Source of the DNA: Alteripontixanthobacter sp.
Lineage (GTDB): Bacteria; Pseudomonadota; Alphaproteobacteria; Sphingomonadales; Sphingomonadaceae
Reading direction: 5' to 3'
NCBI GenBank assembly: GCA_039968605.1
Contig: JBDVPM010000008.1
Coordinates: 2,346,968-2,410,967, forward strand
DNA length: 64,000 nt
Below, piece after piece: positions 54,034 to 62,990 of this stretch (the first letter of the stretch is position 1; every line of letters begins with the position of its first letter). Position numbers and translations under genes: made by a program. The notes under the pieces were generated by a model. The model was not told the DNA's origin. It saw only the letters and a list, made by a program, of their open reading frames with translations, and did no database searches.

Positions 54034-54459
54034 TCAGAACGGCTTGACGATGGCCAGCACGACGATGATCGCCGCTGCCAGGCCGGGCACTTCGTTGAGC
54101 AGCCGCAACTTCTTGCCGGTCAGCGGCCGCAGACCTTGCGCCAGTTTCTTCGAATAGCCGGCCATCCACATGTGGTACGCCGTCAGCAGAATTACGACCA
54201 GCAGCTTGGCGTGGAACCAGCCTTGCGTCCAGGCGCCGATCGCGCCGGCAAGGCCTAGTCCAAGCAGCCAGACAATGATCAGCGACGGGGTCAGGATGAT
54301 CTTGCGCAGCCGCGCCTCGCGCTCCGTCCAGGCGGCATCTTCGGCCGAGCCGATGGCCGCTTCCTGATGATACACGAAAAAGCGCGGCAGCATGAACAGC
54401 CCCGCCATCCAGAATATCACGAAAATCAGATGGCCCGCCTTGAGCCAGAGATAGGTCAT
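54034..54459 (-). CDS. hemJ: Protoporphyrinogen oxidase HemJ
   Basis: HemJ oxidises protoporphyrinogen IX to protoporphyrin IX in bacteria without HemG or HemY. The 141-residue membrane protein has four hydrophobic segments and the family motifs LKAGHLIFVIFWMAGLFMLPR and a C-terminal RLLNEVPGLAA. ATG 54459 (MTYLWLKAG) fits the family start better than an ATG six codons upstream. It sits next to hemE, which supports haem synthesis. Confidence 0.9.
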   Translation of the reverse strand: MTYLWLKAGHLIFVIFWMAGLFMLPRFFVYHQEAAIGSAEDAAWTEREARLRKIILTPSLIIVWLLGLGLAGAIGAWTQGWFHAKLLVVILLTAYHMWMAGYSKKLAQGLRPLTGKKLRLLNEVPGLAAAIIVVLAIVKPF

Positions 54460-54541
54460 CGAGAGAACGTCCTGCATGGGTGGCTACTTAGGAAATGGCA
54501 GAGCATTCGTCACGTCCTGCTTCGTCTGATCGAGTAGTGCT

Positions 54542-55567
54542 TCAGCCGGGCCAGCTGCGGATGATGTCCACCAGCCGCTCGACATGGGCGATCGGCGTGC
54601 GGCGGTCGATTCCGTGGCCGAGATTGAAAATATGCGGCCGATCGCGAAAAGCCTCCAGGATCGCCGTTACGCGCGATTCCAGCGCATCGCCTCCCGCCAG
54701 CAGCAGGAGCGGATCGAGATTGCCCTGGACGGGCATTTCGGGCGGCAGAGCCCCATGTGCCCAGTCGGGGTCGATTGTCTCGTCCACGCCAAGCGCATCC
54801 ACGCCGGTTTCGTTTGCATAGATCGGCAGTTTTTCACCGGCACCTTTGGGAAAGCCGATAATCGGGGTTGCGGGATGGCGGGCGCGCAGCTTGCTGACGA
54901 TGGCAGCATTGGGTGCAACCACCCAGGTCTGAAACTCTTTGGGGGCCAGGCTGCCCGCCCAGCTATCGAATAATTGTACCGCCTCGGCCCCGGCCTCGAT
55001 CTGTCCAGCCAGATAATCGACCGTGACCTCGATAATCGCATCGATGATCGCCTGCATCGCTGCCGGATCGCGATAGGCCATTGCCCGTGCATCGTGCTGG
55101 TCGCGGCTACCCTCGCCCGCGATCATGTAGGTCGCGACGGTCCACGGGCTGCCGGCAAAACCCAGCAGCGTCGTCGTGCCGTCCAGCCGCGCGCGCACCT
55201 TGGCCACCGTTTCGTAAATCGCATCCAGCCGCCCGGGCGCGGCGCTCAGCGTGTCCAGCGCCATATCGACCAGCCGGGGGGAGAGTTTGGGTCCCTCGCC
55301 GGCCAGGAATTCCAGTTTCTGTCCCATCGCGTAGGGGACGATCAGGATATCGGAAAACAGGATCGCTCCATCGAAATCGAACCGGGCGAGCGGCTGCATC
55401 GTCACTTCGGCCGCAGCATCGCTATCGTAAACGAGATCGAGGAAGCCTCCCTTGTCGGCCCGCAATGCGCGATATTCGGGCAGATACCGCCCCGCCTGGC
55501 GCATCAGCCACATGGGCGTTCGGGGAGACGATTTTCCGTGAAGCGTATCGAGAAGCGAGCCAGGCAT
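54542..55567 (-). CDS. hemE: Uroporphyrinogen decarboxylase
   Basis: HemE decarboxylates uroporphyrinogen III to coproporphyrinogen III. The 341-residue protein has the conserved MWLMRQAGRYLPEYR near the N-terminus, FSDILIVPYAMGQKLEFLAGEGP, and GFAGSPWTVATYMI. ATG 55567 starts MPGSLLDTLHG, which is close to the family start; a TTG six codons upstream is less likely. It borders the candidate oriC on its left and is transcribed away from it, as in Caulobacter. Confidence 0.96.
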   Translation of the reverse strand: MPGSLLDTLHGKSSPRTPMWLMRQAGRYLPEYRALRADKGGFLDLVYDSDAAAEVTMQPLARFDFDGAILFSDILIVPYAMGQKLEFLAGEGPKLSPRLVDMALDTLSAAPGRLDAIYETVAKVRARLDGTTTLLGFAGSPWTVATYMIAGEGSRDQHDARAMAYRDPAAMQAIIDAIIEVTVDYLAGQIEAGAEAVQLFDSWAGSLAPKEFQTWVVAPNAAIVSKLRARHPATPIIGFPKGAGEKLPIYANETGVDALGVDETIDPDWAHGALPPEMPVQGNLDPLLLLAGGDALESRVTAILEAFRDRPHIFNLGHGIDRRTPIAHVERLVDIIRSWPG

Positions 55568-55896
55568 TCGGATAGGTCCAATCAATTATAATAGTATATT
55601 TATAGAATCTGGAGTGGTTGTTGGCCCTGTGGATAGTGGGGACGGCGCGGCTCTGCCCGATTTTCCCAGCGCTGAACAGGGTGTGCGTCGAGGCCGAATC
55701 GCGAGACCATGTAGGTCAATCGAATCCTGTCCCCATTATCCCTCCGCTGTGCACAAGCCAGCTTGCATGTCGGCAAACTGACTCGCCGGTTGCTGTCAGT
55801 GGGTATGGAATCGGCCCGCGAACTTGTCGTCAGACTTCTCCCGTGGTTTATGCCGGTCGTTCTCCACAGGGCCGCAGCGGCCTCGCGAAAGCCTCG
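55568..55896. other. oriC: Candidate chromosomal origin of replication (oriC)
   Basis: This 329 bp gap between hemE (leftward) and ppsR (rightward) holds no supported gene. It has an AT-rich block at 55581-55610 and three near-consensus DnaA boxes, each one mismatch from TTATCCACA/TTATNCACA: CTATCCACA at 55628-55636 (minus), TTGTGCACA at 55748-55756 (minus) and TTCTCCACA at 55860-55868 (plus). It also has five GANTC sites (starting at 55605, 55696, 55722, 55780 and 55808), against about one expected by composition. In Caulobacter oriC lies beside hemE with the same maf-aroE-coaE-dnaQ order on the other side, as I recall. The parABS region is 7-10 kb away. No replication assay exists here. Confidence 0.82.
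55581..55610. other. AT-rich block, candidate DNA unwinding element
   Basis: Twenty-six of 30 bases are A or T (for example AATTATAATAGTATATTTAT), the most AT-rich stretch of the candidate oriC. It lies 14-43 bp before the hemE start and could be where the duplex opens. It could also be the hemE promoter. Confidence 0.6.
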
Positions 55897-56742
55897 ATGT
55901 CCCGTCTCAACCTCCATCTTCTGTCCGATTCCACCGGTGAAACGCTGGAAATGATCGCCAAGGCCGCGCTCGCGCAATTCGAGGATACCGACATTGCGCG
56001 CCATTTCTGGCCGATGGTGCGCAGCCGCCAACATCTCGACCGTATCGTTGGCGAACTGGCTGCCAAGCCCGGACTGGTGCTGTTTACCCTGGTAAATCCC
56101 GAAACGCGCGAACGGCTGGAGGAACATTGCCGCAAGCTCGGCCTGCCCGCCGTACCGGTGCTGGACAAGGTCACCGCGGCGCTGGAGGACCAGCTTGGCC
56201 AGACGGCGCGCGGGCGGCCCGGCCGCCAGCACCTGATGGACGATGCCTATTTCGAGCGGGTCGAGGCGATCCAGTTCACCATCGCGCATGATGACGGGGT
56301 GGGACACGAAAACTGGGAGGAGGCGGATATCGTGCTGGCTGGCGTTTCGCGCAGCTCCAAGACACCGACCAGCATCTATCTTGCCAATCGCGGCTACCGC
56401 GTCGCCAATATCCCGCTGGTGATCGAAAGTCCGCCGCCCGATGCATTGTTCCGGTTGCGCAAGCCGCTGGTGGTCGGTCTGACCACCGCGCCGGAACGGT
56501 TGGTCCAGATCCGCCGCAACCGGCTGCTATCGCTCAACGAAGGGGCAGAAACCTCTTATGTGGAGAAAGGCCGGGTGAGCGAGGAAGTGCGTTTCGCGCG
56601 GCGGATGTTCGCCGATAATGGCTGGCCGGTGATCGATGTGACGCGGCGCTCGATCGAGGAAACTGCTGCGGCTGTAATTCGCCTGATGGGCGAACGGCAG
56701 ATGAAGGACGACCCGCAGGGAAGCGGACCCAAACCGATATGA
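55897..56742 (+). CDS. ppsR: Pyruvate, phosphate dikinase regulatory protein (PpsR/DUF299)
   Basis: This bifunctional kinase/pyrophosphorylase regulates PEP synthase or PPDK. The 281-residue protein begins MSRLNLHLLSDSTGETLEMIAKAAL and has the P-loop GVSRSSKTPTSIYLANRG and the terminal IEETAAAVIRLM. ATG 55897 is preferred; the upstream in-frame stretch lies in the oriC gap and has no protein-like pattern. It is the first rightward gene after the candidate oriC and overlaps maf by ATGA. Confidence 0.93.
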   Translation: MSRLNLHLLSDSTGETLEMIAKAALAQFEDTDIARHFWPMVRSRQHLDRIVGELAAKPGLVLFTLVNPETRERLEEHCRKLGLPAVPVLDKVTAALEDQLGQTARGRPGRQHLMDDAYFERVEAIQFTIAHDDGVGHENWEEADIVLAGVSRSSKTPTSIYLANRGYRVANIPLVIESPPPDALFRLRKPLVVGLTTAPERLVQIRRNRLLSLNEGAETSYVEKGRVSEEVRFARRMFADNGWPVIDVTRRSIEETAAAVIRLMGERQMKDDPQGSGPKPI

Positions 56743-57371
56743 GTACCGCTCCTGCGACCAAGGCCGGTTTTGTGCTGGCGTCCAAAAGCGCTTCGCGCCG
56801 GGCCATGCTGGATCAGGCGGGCGCGGCTTATGAATGCGTCCCGGCCGATATTGACGAGCGCGAGATCGAGGCGCGGCTGATGGGTTCGGCACCCTCGATC
56901 GTCGCGCTGGCGCTCGCCAAGGCCAAGGCGCGCCATGTCGGCGAAGCTCTGCGCGGCAGCATCGTCTTGGGCAGCGATTCGCTGGTCAACGTAGCGGGCA
57001 AACGGTTCGACAAGCCCGAAACCCTCAACCAGGCCGCCGATCATTTGCGGTTTTTCTCTGGCAAGGTACTCGAACTGCACAGCGCCGCTGCATTGTGGAA
57101 ACCGCGCGCTCCGGGCGCGACGGAGGGCCGGATCGTGTGGAGCCATGCCGATCTGGCGCGCCTGCATGTGCGCGCATTGTCCGACGAATTTATCGAGCGC
57201 TATCTCGAGGCCGAATGGCCCGCAGTATCGGGCTGCGTCGGCGTGTTCCGGATCGAGGCGCTGGGCGTCCAGCTGTTCGAGCGGATCGAGGGTGATTATT
57301 TCACAATTCTCGGAATGCCGCTGCTGCCGGTGTTGCAGGCGCTGCGCGAAAATGGGGCGCTGGCAGGATGA
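56739..57371 (+). CDS. maf: Maf family nucleotide pyrophosphatase
   Basis: This 210-residue protein has the Maf motif LASKSASRRAMLDQAG and GSDSLVNVAGKRFDKP, and acts as a house-cleaning nucleotide pyrophosphatase with a possible septum role. The start overlaps the ppsR stop and its stop overlaps aroE, both as ATGA. The gene order ppsR-maf-aroE-coaE-dnaQ supports this assignment. Confidence 0.93.
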   Translation: MSTAPATKAGFVLASKSASRRAMLDQAGAAYECVPADIDEREIEARLMGSAPSIVALALAKAKARHVGEALRGSIVLGSDSLVNVAGKRFDKPETLNQAADHLRFFSGKVLELHSAAALWKPRAPGATEGRIVWSHADLARLHVRALSDEFIERYLEAEWPAVSGCVGVFRIEALGVQLFERIEGDYFTILGMPLLPVLQALRENGALAG

Positions 57372-58219
57372 AAGACCACGCTCATGTAATCGGCGACCCG
57401 ATCAGCCATTCCAAATCGCCCGTAATCCACCGTTTCTGGCTGGAGAAGGCGGGGATCGACGCGGCGTATGACACCCAGCACGTCGCTCCCGAGCAGCTTG
57501 GCGATTACCTGAGCAAGCAGCGGCAAAATCCCTCCTGGCGCGGCTGCAATGTTACCATGCCGCACAAGCAGGCGATCATCCCGCTGCTGGATCGGTGCGA
57601 TCCGCTCGCCCGAAAGGTGGGTGCGGTGAACACCGTCATCGCCGAGCAGGGGGAGCTGCACGGATACAATACCGACGTGGCAGGATTTCTCGAACCAGTC
57701 GCCCCGCTGCTGGCCGAGCAACATTTGTTCCGGATGGCCCGGATCATCGGCACCGGCGGGGCTGCGCGGGCGATTGTGTCGGCGCTTGCCGATAAAGGCT
57801 TTATTTTGGTCCTGGCGGGGCGCGATCCGGCCAAGGCGCGCGCAATTCTAGACGAGCTTGCGCCCGATGGCGAGCATCATGCGCCGCCGATCGGTCACTT
57901 TGCGCAGCCGACCGACTTCGCCTTCGATGACCGCGAAGGCTGCCTCGACCTGGTGATCAATGCCAGCCCGCTGGGAATGTGCGGCCAACCGCCGCTGGCT
58001 TTCGACTGGAGCCATGCGCCGCCCGGTTCGGTCGCTTACGACATCGTGACCGATCCGCTGGAGACATCATTCCTGCGCGATGCCAAGGCGGCGGGCTGCG
58101 AGACGATAGACGGCCATGCAATGCTGATCGGACAGGCAGCCGCCGCGTTCGAGAAATTCTTCGGCACCATGCCCGACCGCTCGGCTGATGATGAATTGCG
58201 CGGCAGGCTGGACAATTGA
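57368..58219 (+). CDS. aroE: Shikimate dehydrogenase
   Basis: AroE reduces 3-dehydroshikimate to shikimate with NADPH. The 283-residue protein has the substrate-binding start VIGDPISHSKSPVIHRFWLE, the NVTMPHKQ lysine motif (Lys around 65), the GTGGAARAIVSALAD nucleotide loop and the C-terminal DGHAMLIGQAAAAFE. It overlaps maf and coaE by 4 bp each. Confidence 0.95.
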   Translation: MKDHAHVIGDPISHSKSPVIHRFWLEKAGIDAAYDTQHVAPEQLGDYLSKQRQNPSWRGCNVTMPHKQAIIPLLDRCDPLARKVGAVNTVIAEQGELHGYNTDVAGFLEPVAPLLAEQHLFRMARIIGTGGAARAIVSALADKGFILVLAGRDPAKARAILDELAPDGEHHAPPIGHFAQPTDFAFDDREGCLDLVINASPLGMCGQPPLAFDWSHAPPGSVAYDIVTDPLETSFLRDAKAAGCETIDGHAMLIGQAAAAFEKFFGTMPDRSADDELRGRLDN

Positions 58220-58809
58220 GCCGCCCGCTGATCATCGGCCTCACCGGTTCGATCGGAATGGGCAAATCTACCGTCGCGGGAATGTTCGAACGGGCCGGTG
58301 TGCCGGTGTTCGATGCAGATGCGCAGGTGCGCGCCATGCAGGGACCGGACGGCCCGTTGACGGCGCAGATTGAAGCCGCATTTCCCGGTAGCACCAGCCC
58401 CGCAGGCGTTATGCGCGAGAAGCTCGGCGCGCGCGTGTTCGCCGATCCGCAGGCGCTCGCTACACTCGAAGCGATCGTTCACCCTGCAGTGGCGGAAAAA
58501 CGCGCGGAATTCCTGCTCGAACATGGCGCCGCTCCGCTCATCGTGTTCGACATTCCCCTATTGTTCGAAAAAGGCGGGCACGAGCTGGTGGATCTGGTGG
58601 TGGTGGTCTCCGCCCCGGCACATATCCAGCGCGAGCGCGTGCTGGCCCGGCCCGGCATGACGCCGGACAAGTTCGCCCATATTCTGGGCCTGCAAACTCC
58701 CGATGCCGAGAAGCGCGAGCGTGCCGACCGAATTATCGATACCGGCCAATCGCTTGCCGAGACCGAAGCGGCGGTGCGCGAAATCGTGGCCGAGCTGACC
58801 GCCAAATAG
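58216..58809 (+). CDS. coaE: Dephospho-CoA kinase
   Basis: CoaE phosphorylates dephospho-CoA in the last step of CoA synthesis. The 197-residue protein has Walker A GLTGSIGMGKSTVAG, the FDADAQVRAM motif and VFDIPLLFEKG. The start is TTG at 58216, overlapping the aroE stop as TTGA; an ATG further in would lose the P-loop. It lies between aroE and dnaQ. Confidence 0.95.
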   Translation: MSRPLIIGLTGSIGMGKSTVAGMFERAGVPVFDADAQVRAMQGPDGPLTAQIEAAFPGSTSPAGVMREKLGARVFADPQALATLEAIVHPAVAEKRAEFLLEHGAAPLIVFDIPLLFEKGGHELVDLVVVVSAPAHIQRERVLARPGMTPDKFAHILGLQTPDAEKRERADRIIDTGQSLAETEAAVREIVAELTAK

Positions 58810-58883
58810 GCCTTGAGCAGCTGGGGTGCCGGCGGAAAATTCTACCCTTGTCTGTCCGCCGAAACGCGCCGATATGTACCGTA

Positions 58884-59579
58884 ATGCGCGAAATCGTTTT
58901 CGATACCGAAACCACCGGTTTGGACCCATCGACAGGGGACCGGATGGTCGAAATCGGCTGCGTGGAGATGATCGGCAGGGTCGAAACCGGCGCAACTTTT
59001 CACGCCTATTACAATCCGGAACGCGACATGCCCGCCGGGGCCGAAGCGGTTCACGGCCTCAGCGCCACGTTTCTTTCCGACAAGCCGCTATTCGGCGATG
59101 GCGCGACAGATTTGCTGGAATTTTTGGGCGACAGCCCGCTGGTGGCGCACAATGCCGGGTTCGACTTCGGCTTCCTCAATAATGAATTGACGCTGTGCGG
59201 GCTGGAGCCTGTGGCGATGAACCGCATGGTCGATACCGTGGCGATGGCCCGCAAGCGGCACCCGGGGGCGAAGAACTCGCTCGATGCGCTGTGCACCCGC
59301 TATGGCATCGATCGCAGCCACCGGGTGAAGCATGGCGCGCTGCTCGATGCAGAGTTGCTGGCGCAGGTCTATGTCGAGCTGACCGGCGGCCGCCAGATCG
59401 GGCTCGAACTGGCGAGCGAGCGTCAGGCGGAAGTGGAAACCACGCCAGCCGAGCGAGACTTCGGCAGGGACAGGAGCGTGCAGGTGCGCCCGCCCCGCCC
59501 CCATGCCGCCACGCCGGAAGAGCTTGCGCGGCACGCAGCCTTTTTAAGCAATATAGAAAATCCGGTCTGGAACCGGTGA
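58884..59579 (+). CDS. dnaQ: DNA polymerase III epsilon subunit (3'-5' exonuclease)
   Basis: DnaQ proofreads replication. The 231-residue protein has the DEDDh exonuclease motifs FDTETTGLD (ExoI), HNAGFDFGFL (ExoII) and HGALLDAELLAQVY (ExoIII with His). ATG 58884 (MREIVFDTE) gives the expected short N-terminus. The C-terminal part with KGR-type linker to the alpha subunit is about 50 residues. It is the last gene of the ppsR-to-dnaQ cluster at the origin. Confidence 0.94.
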   Translation: MREIVFDTETTGLDPSTGDRMVEIGCVEMIGRVETGATFHAYYNPERDMPAGAEAVHGLSATFLSDKPLFGDGATDLLEFLGDSPLVAHNAGFDFGFLNNELTLCGLEPVAMNRMVDTVAMARKRHPGAKNSLDALCTRYGIDRSHRVKHGALLDAELLAQVYVELTGGRQIGLELASERQAEVETTPAERDFGRDRSVQVRPPRPHAATPEELARHAAFLSNIENPVWNR

Positions 59580-59618
59580 GCGGCGGGCTACATCCCGCTG
59601 CCAACCAAGGAGAACGCA

Positions 59619-60197
59619 ATGGATATTCGCATTTCAGGACATCAGGTGGAAACCGGCTCTGCCCTGCAGGACCATGCCACGGACCGGCTGGACGCGATCG
59701 TGGAGAAATATTTCAGCCGCGCGATTTCCAGCCACGTCACCTTCGGCAAGGCACCCGCTGGCGCGTTCGGATGCGATATCGTGACCCACGTGATGCACGG
59801 CCTCATCCTGAAAGCCCATGCCGAGGCACATGACGCGCATCAGGCGTTCGACCAGGCGGCGGCCAAGATCGAAAAGCAGCTGCGCCGTTACAAGAGCCGG
59901 TTGAAAGACCGCCACGAACAGGCCCAGCATTCCGCGCGCGAGGAAGAGGCAGCCTATACGATCTTCGCCGCCACGATGGAGGAAGAGGAAGATACACAGG
60001 AGGCGCCCGATGCGCCGCTGGTGGTTGCCGAAACCAAGGTCGATATCCCCGAATGCAGCGTGGCGGATGCGGTAATGATGCTCGATCTGCGCGATACCGG
60101 CGCACTGTTTTTCAAGAACGGCAAGACCGAGCGGCACAACATGGTCTATCGCCGCCGCGACGGTTCGATCGGTTGGGTCGAACCGGCGCAAACCTGA
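59619..60197 (+). CDS. hpf: Ribosome hibernation-promoting factor, long form
   Basis: This 192-residue protein has the HPF/RaiA domain at the N-terminus (IRISGHQVETGSALQDHATDRL with GAFGCDIVTHVMHG) and a C-terminal dimerisation domain (SVADAVMMLDLRDTGALFFKN, VYRRRDGSIGWVEP). Long HPF forms 100S dimers. The ATG at 59619 follows AAGGAGAA. The gene lies 39 bp after dnaQ and is probably independently expressed. Confidence 0.94.
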   Translation: MDIRISGHQVETGSALQDHATDRLDAIVEKYFSRAISSHVTFGKAPAGAFGCDIVTHVMHGLILKAHAEAHDAHQAFDQAAAKIEKQLRRYKSRLKDRHEQAQHSAREEEAAYTIFAATMEEEEDTQEAPDAPLVVAETKVDIPECSVADAVMMLDLRDTGALFFKNGKTERHNMVYRRRDGSIGWVEPAQT

Positions 60198-60225
60198 CTC
60201 TCGGTCCGAATAGCGGGGATTTCCC

Positions 60226-60693
60226 ATGACCGAAGTCGATCCCGGCGGGGCGCAATCGCATTATCGGGCGCTGGAACGGCTTTACCGGGCCGCGCCGATC
60301 AATACGAAATTTGCCTCCCGCCTGGAATTGCCGGAACGCGGCCGGTCGCGGCTGGTCTTTACCGTCAGCGACGATAATTACCACGCGGCGGGCGCCGCGC
60401 ACGGAACCGTCTATTTCAAGATGCTCGACGATGCGGCGTTCTATGCTGCGAATACGCTGGTTACCGACCGTTTCCTGCTGACCACATCGTTCAACCTGCA
60501 TTTCACCAAGCCCGTTCGTGCGGGCGAAGTGGTGGCAGAAGGCCGCTGGGTCAGCGGCAAGCGCCGCGTGCTCGTCGCCGAATCGCGGCTGGTTGACGAA
60601 GAAGGCGATGAAATCGGCCGCGGCACCGGCACGTTCATGCGCTCCCACATCCCGCTATCCGGGCTGGCCGGTTATAGCGAACGGACGGACTAA
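60226..60693 (+). CDS. PaaI family hotdog-fold thioesterase
   Basis: The 155-residue protein has a hotdog-fold pattern with HAAGAAHGTVYFKMLDDAAFYAAN as the family's catalytic helix region and TTSFNLHFTKPVRAGEVVAEGR in the second half. It probably cleaves an acyl- or aryl-CoA thioester. The gene lies 28 bp after hpf. Substrate is not determinable. Confidence 0.86.
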   Translation: MTEVDPGGAQSHYRALERLYRAAPINTKFASRLELPERGRSRLVFTVSDDNYHAAGAAHGTVYFKMLDDAAFYAANTLVTDRFLLTTSFNLHFTKPVRAGEVVAEGRWVSGKRRVLVAESRLVDEEGDEIGRGTGTFMRSHIPLSGLAGYSERTD

Positions 60694-60702
60694 GGGGCGA
60701 TT

Positions 60703-61038
60703 ATGCGCCTGCCCGCTCATATCGAAGTTTCTGGGCTGATCCGGGCAGTCAATGCTGCGGGCGGCTTTGCGACGGTTCTGGCAAAGGGTGAAAAGGATGC
60801 CGGGACAATCCTGTTATTAACCGTCGCCAGAGACCAAACCACGAAACTTTACGAAAGGATGCCGCAACTCGACGGGTCGCGCCCTTTCTCTCTTTCCAGA
60901 GAAGAAAATCCTGAAAACAAACAGGAATTCGCAGAATATCTCATGAAAAGACGGCGGCAGGACAGAGACACGTGGTTGGTGGAACTGGACATCGCGGATG
61001 CGGAACGTTTCATCGAAACGGCGGGAACGTTAAGTTGA
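60703..61038 (+). CDS. DUF1491 family protein
   Basis: The 111-residue protein matches DUF1491: LPAHIEVSGLIRAVNAAGGFATVLAKGEKDAG and a final DTWLVELDIADAERFIET. The family is restricted mostly to alphaproteobacteria and has no known function. It lies 9 bp after the thioesterase gene, so it is co-transcribed. Its base composition in the middle (residues 40-90) is more AT-rich than its neighbours. Confidence 0.83.
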   Translation: MRLPAHIEVSGLIRAVNAAGGFATVLAKGEKDAGTILLLTVARDQTTKLYERMPQLDGSRPFSLSREENPENKQEFAEYLMKRRRQDRDTWLVELDIADAERFIETAGTLS

Positions 61039-61233
61039 CTTAAACACCCCGACCCCTATTTGCCCGCCAACTTTCGGGTGCGCAGGCGGTATTGGACGAC
61101 ATGGGGTCGATCAGCTGGCACGCAGACGGGGGTCGGCCGGCAGGTCTAGCAACGAACCACATGTAATTACGCAATTAACGCGATAAGGTTCCAGCCTGCG
61201 TCAGGTCCGTCCACCGCCCAAAGCGACGGATTA

Positions 61234-61923
61234 ATGAACAAACTACTCAAATTCAGCGCCGCGGCTGCCGCGGCCAGTATGATCGTAACCATGGGCGGGG
61301 CCGATCTGTTCGGTGCCAACGCCCAGGATAGCGGTGAGGTTCCGGTGCAAACCGCGCCGATCACCGATGAAACGATGCCCACCGCCCCGGCTGTGGAATT
61401 CGTTGCGGAAGAAGTGGTCCAGCCGCTGCCGCAAACAGACGACGCCACCGATGATGCCGAAATCGGCGCGGTCGTCGAAGAAAATCTCTCACCCGCCCCC
61501 TCGGCTGCTTCGCTGCGCGAATTGATCGCTGCAACGCCGGTCGAAGGCCAGCTCTCGCAGCAGCTCGAATGCCTCGCGGGTGCCATCTATTTCGAAGCGC
61601 GCGGTGAACCGATCAAGGGCCAGCTGGGCGTTGCCCGCGTGGTCGTGAACCGCAGCGAAGATCGCCGGTTCCCCGACTCCTATTGCGATGTGGTGTTCCA
61701 GCGCGCGCAGTTCAGCTTCGTGCGCGGCGGCACAATGCCGCGTATCAAGCGCGGTTCGACCGCCTGGAAACGGGCCAAGGCGCTGGCAAAGATCGCCCAT
61801 CATGGCTCATGGGAAAGCGAGGTACGCGATGCGCTGTATTTCCACGCCAACTATGTTCGTCCCAGCTGGGCCCGCAAGAAAACCGCCCGCGCAACGATCA
61901 AAACTCACATCTTCTACCGTTAG
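61234..61923 (+). CDS. Cell wall hydrolase of the SleB type
   Basis: This 229-residue protein has a signal-anchor-like N-terminus, a Pro/Glu-rich linker (residues about 30-95) and a C-terminal SleB/hydrolase domain with LAGAIYFEARGEPIKGQLGVARVVVNR, in which the glutamate of YFEARGE is the catalytic candidate. It should cut peptidoglycan. The upstream 195 bp gap has no gene, and a strong terminator follows. Confidence 0.87.
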   Translation: MNKLLKFSAAAAAASMIVTMGGADLFGANAQDSGEVPVQTAPITDETMPTAPAVEFVAEEVVQPLPQTDDATDDAEIGAVVEENLSPAPSAASLRELIAATPVEGQLSQQLECLAGAIYFEARGEPIKGQLGVARVVVNRSEDRRFPDSYCDVVFQRAQFSFVRGGTMPRIKRGSTAWKRAKALAKIAHHGSWESEVRDALYFHANYVRPSWARKKTARATIKTHIFYR

Positions 61924-61949
61924 GCGGTAGTTTGGTAGGCTAGAAAATG

Positions 61950-61981
61950 GCCCCGGTACCCAGGCGGTGCCGGGGCTTTTT
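61950..61981 (+). terminator. Intrinsic terminator after the SleB-like gene
   Basis: GCCCCGGTACC pairs with GGTGCCGGGGC (one U-G wobble), an 11 bp stem with a 5 nt loop, followed by TTTTTG. It lies 27 nt after the stop codon. It is one of the two best terminators in the window. Confidence 0.93.
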
Positions 61982-62047
61982 GTCGGGGTGTTTTTCTGGC
62001 CTTTCATCAAGCGTGAGCGAAGAAAATCCGGGCTCACACACAATCGC

Positions 62048-62836
62048 TCAGTCCGGCGAAAACTCCGCCCATACTGGCGCGTGATCGCTGGGTTTCTCGC
62101 GTTCGCGGTGATCCTTGTCCACGCCCACGGCCACCAGCCGGTCGGCCAGTTCGGGGCTGAGCAGCAGGTGATCGATACGAAACCCGTGATCGCGTTGCAG
62201 TGCGCCGGCCTGGTAATCCCAATAGGTCCACACGCCGCCGCGCGGGTTGAGCGTATCGACCGCGTCGGTCCAGCCATCGGCGAGAAGCCGCGCATAGGCA
62301 TCGCGCGACTCCGGCTGCATCAGCGCATCGTTGGCCAAGGCTGCGGGCGACCAGATATCCTTGTCTTCGGGGACGACATTGTAATCGCCGATAACCGCGC
62401 AGGGCACTTCCAGCGCCCATAATTCGCGCATCCGGGCTTGCAGACGCTCCATCCAGGCCAGCTTGTAAGCGAATTTCGGCCCCGGCTGCGGGTTGCCGTT
62501 GGGCAGATAGATACAGGCGACGCGGATGCCGTCCACATCCGCCTCGAGATAGCGCGCCTGCTCGCCCTCGCCATCCTTGGGGCCATCGATGCCCAGCCCG
62601 CGCCGTGTTTCGACCGGCTCCACCCCGTCAGCCAGGATGGCGACGCCGTTGAAGCTTTTCTGGCCGTGCCAGATCGCCTTGTAACCGATCTTTTCGAACT
62701 CGGCCGCGGGAAACCCTGCATCGAGCGACTTGATCTCCTGCAGGCAGGCGATCTTGGGCCTGGTTTCCTCCAGCCATTCCAGCAGGCGCGGAAGACGGGC
62801 CTTGATCCCGTTAATGTTGAAGGTGGCGATTTTCAT
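62048..62836 (-). CDS. xth: Exodeoxyribonuclease III
   Basis: This Mg2+-dependent AP endonuclease/3'-exonuclease has the family motifs FNINGIKARL, LQEIKS, GDYNVVPEDKDIWSP and the terminal SDHAPVWAEF with the catalytic histidine. Its length of 262 residues is usual. It is convergent with the SleB-like gene across the terminator. Confidence 0.95.
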   Translation of the reverse strand: MKIATFNINGIKARLPRLLEWLEETRPKIACLQEIKSLDAGFPAAEFEKIGYKAIWHGQKSFNGVAILADGVEPVETRRGLGIDGPKDGEGEQARYLEADVDGIRVACIYLPNGNPQPGPKFAYKLAWMERLQARMRELWALEVPCAVIGDYNVVPEDKDIWSPAALANDALMQPESRDAYARLLADGWTDAVDTLNPRGGVWTYWDYQAGALQRDHGFRIDHLLLSPELADRLVAVGVDKDHREREKPSDHAPVWAEFSPD

Positions 62837-62990
62837 GCAGGCGGGTTTATGGGCTGGGTTGGAGTTTGACCAGCGTCAGAGTTTATTTGGTGGCATGTCC
62901 GGTAGAGGGGCGCAGGCCCCGACTGCAGACAACAATAACTCGCCAATGTCTGAAAAAGCTAGGCCACCCGGCCACGCCAACCACCAAGCA

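Noticed and set aside
55618-55896. In-frame upstream extension of ppsR, about 93 codons
   Set aside because: It has no recognisable protein pattern and overlaps the DnaA boxes and GANTC sites. The normal family start is ATG 55897.
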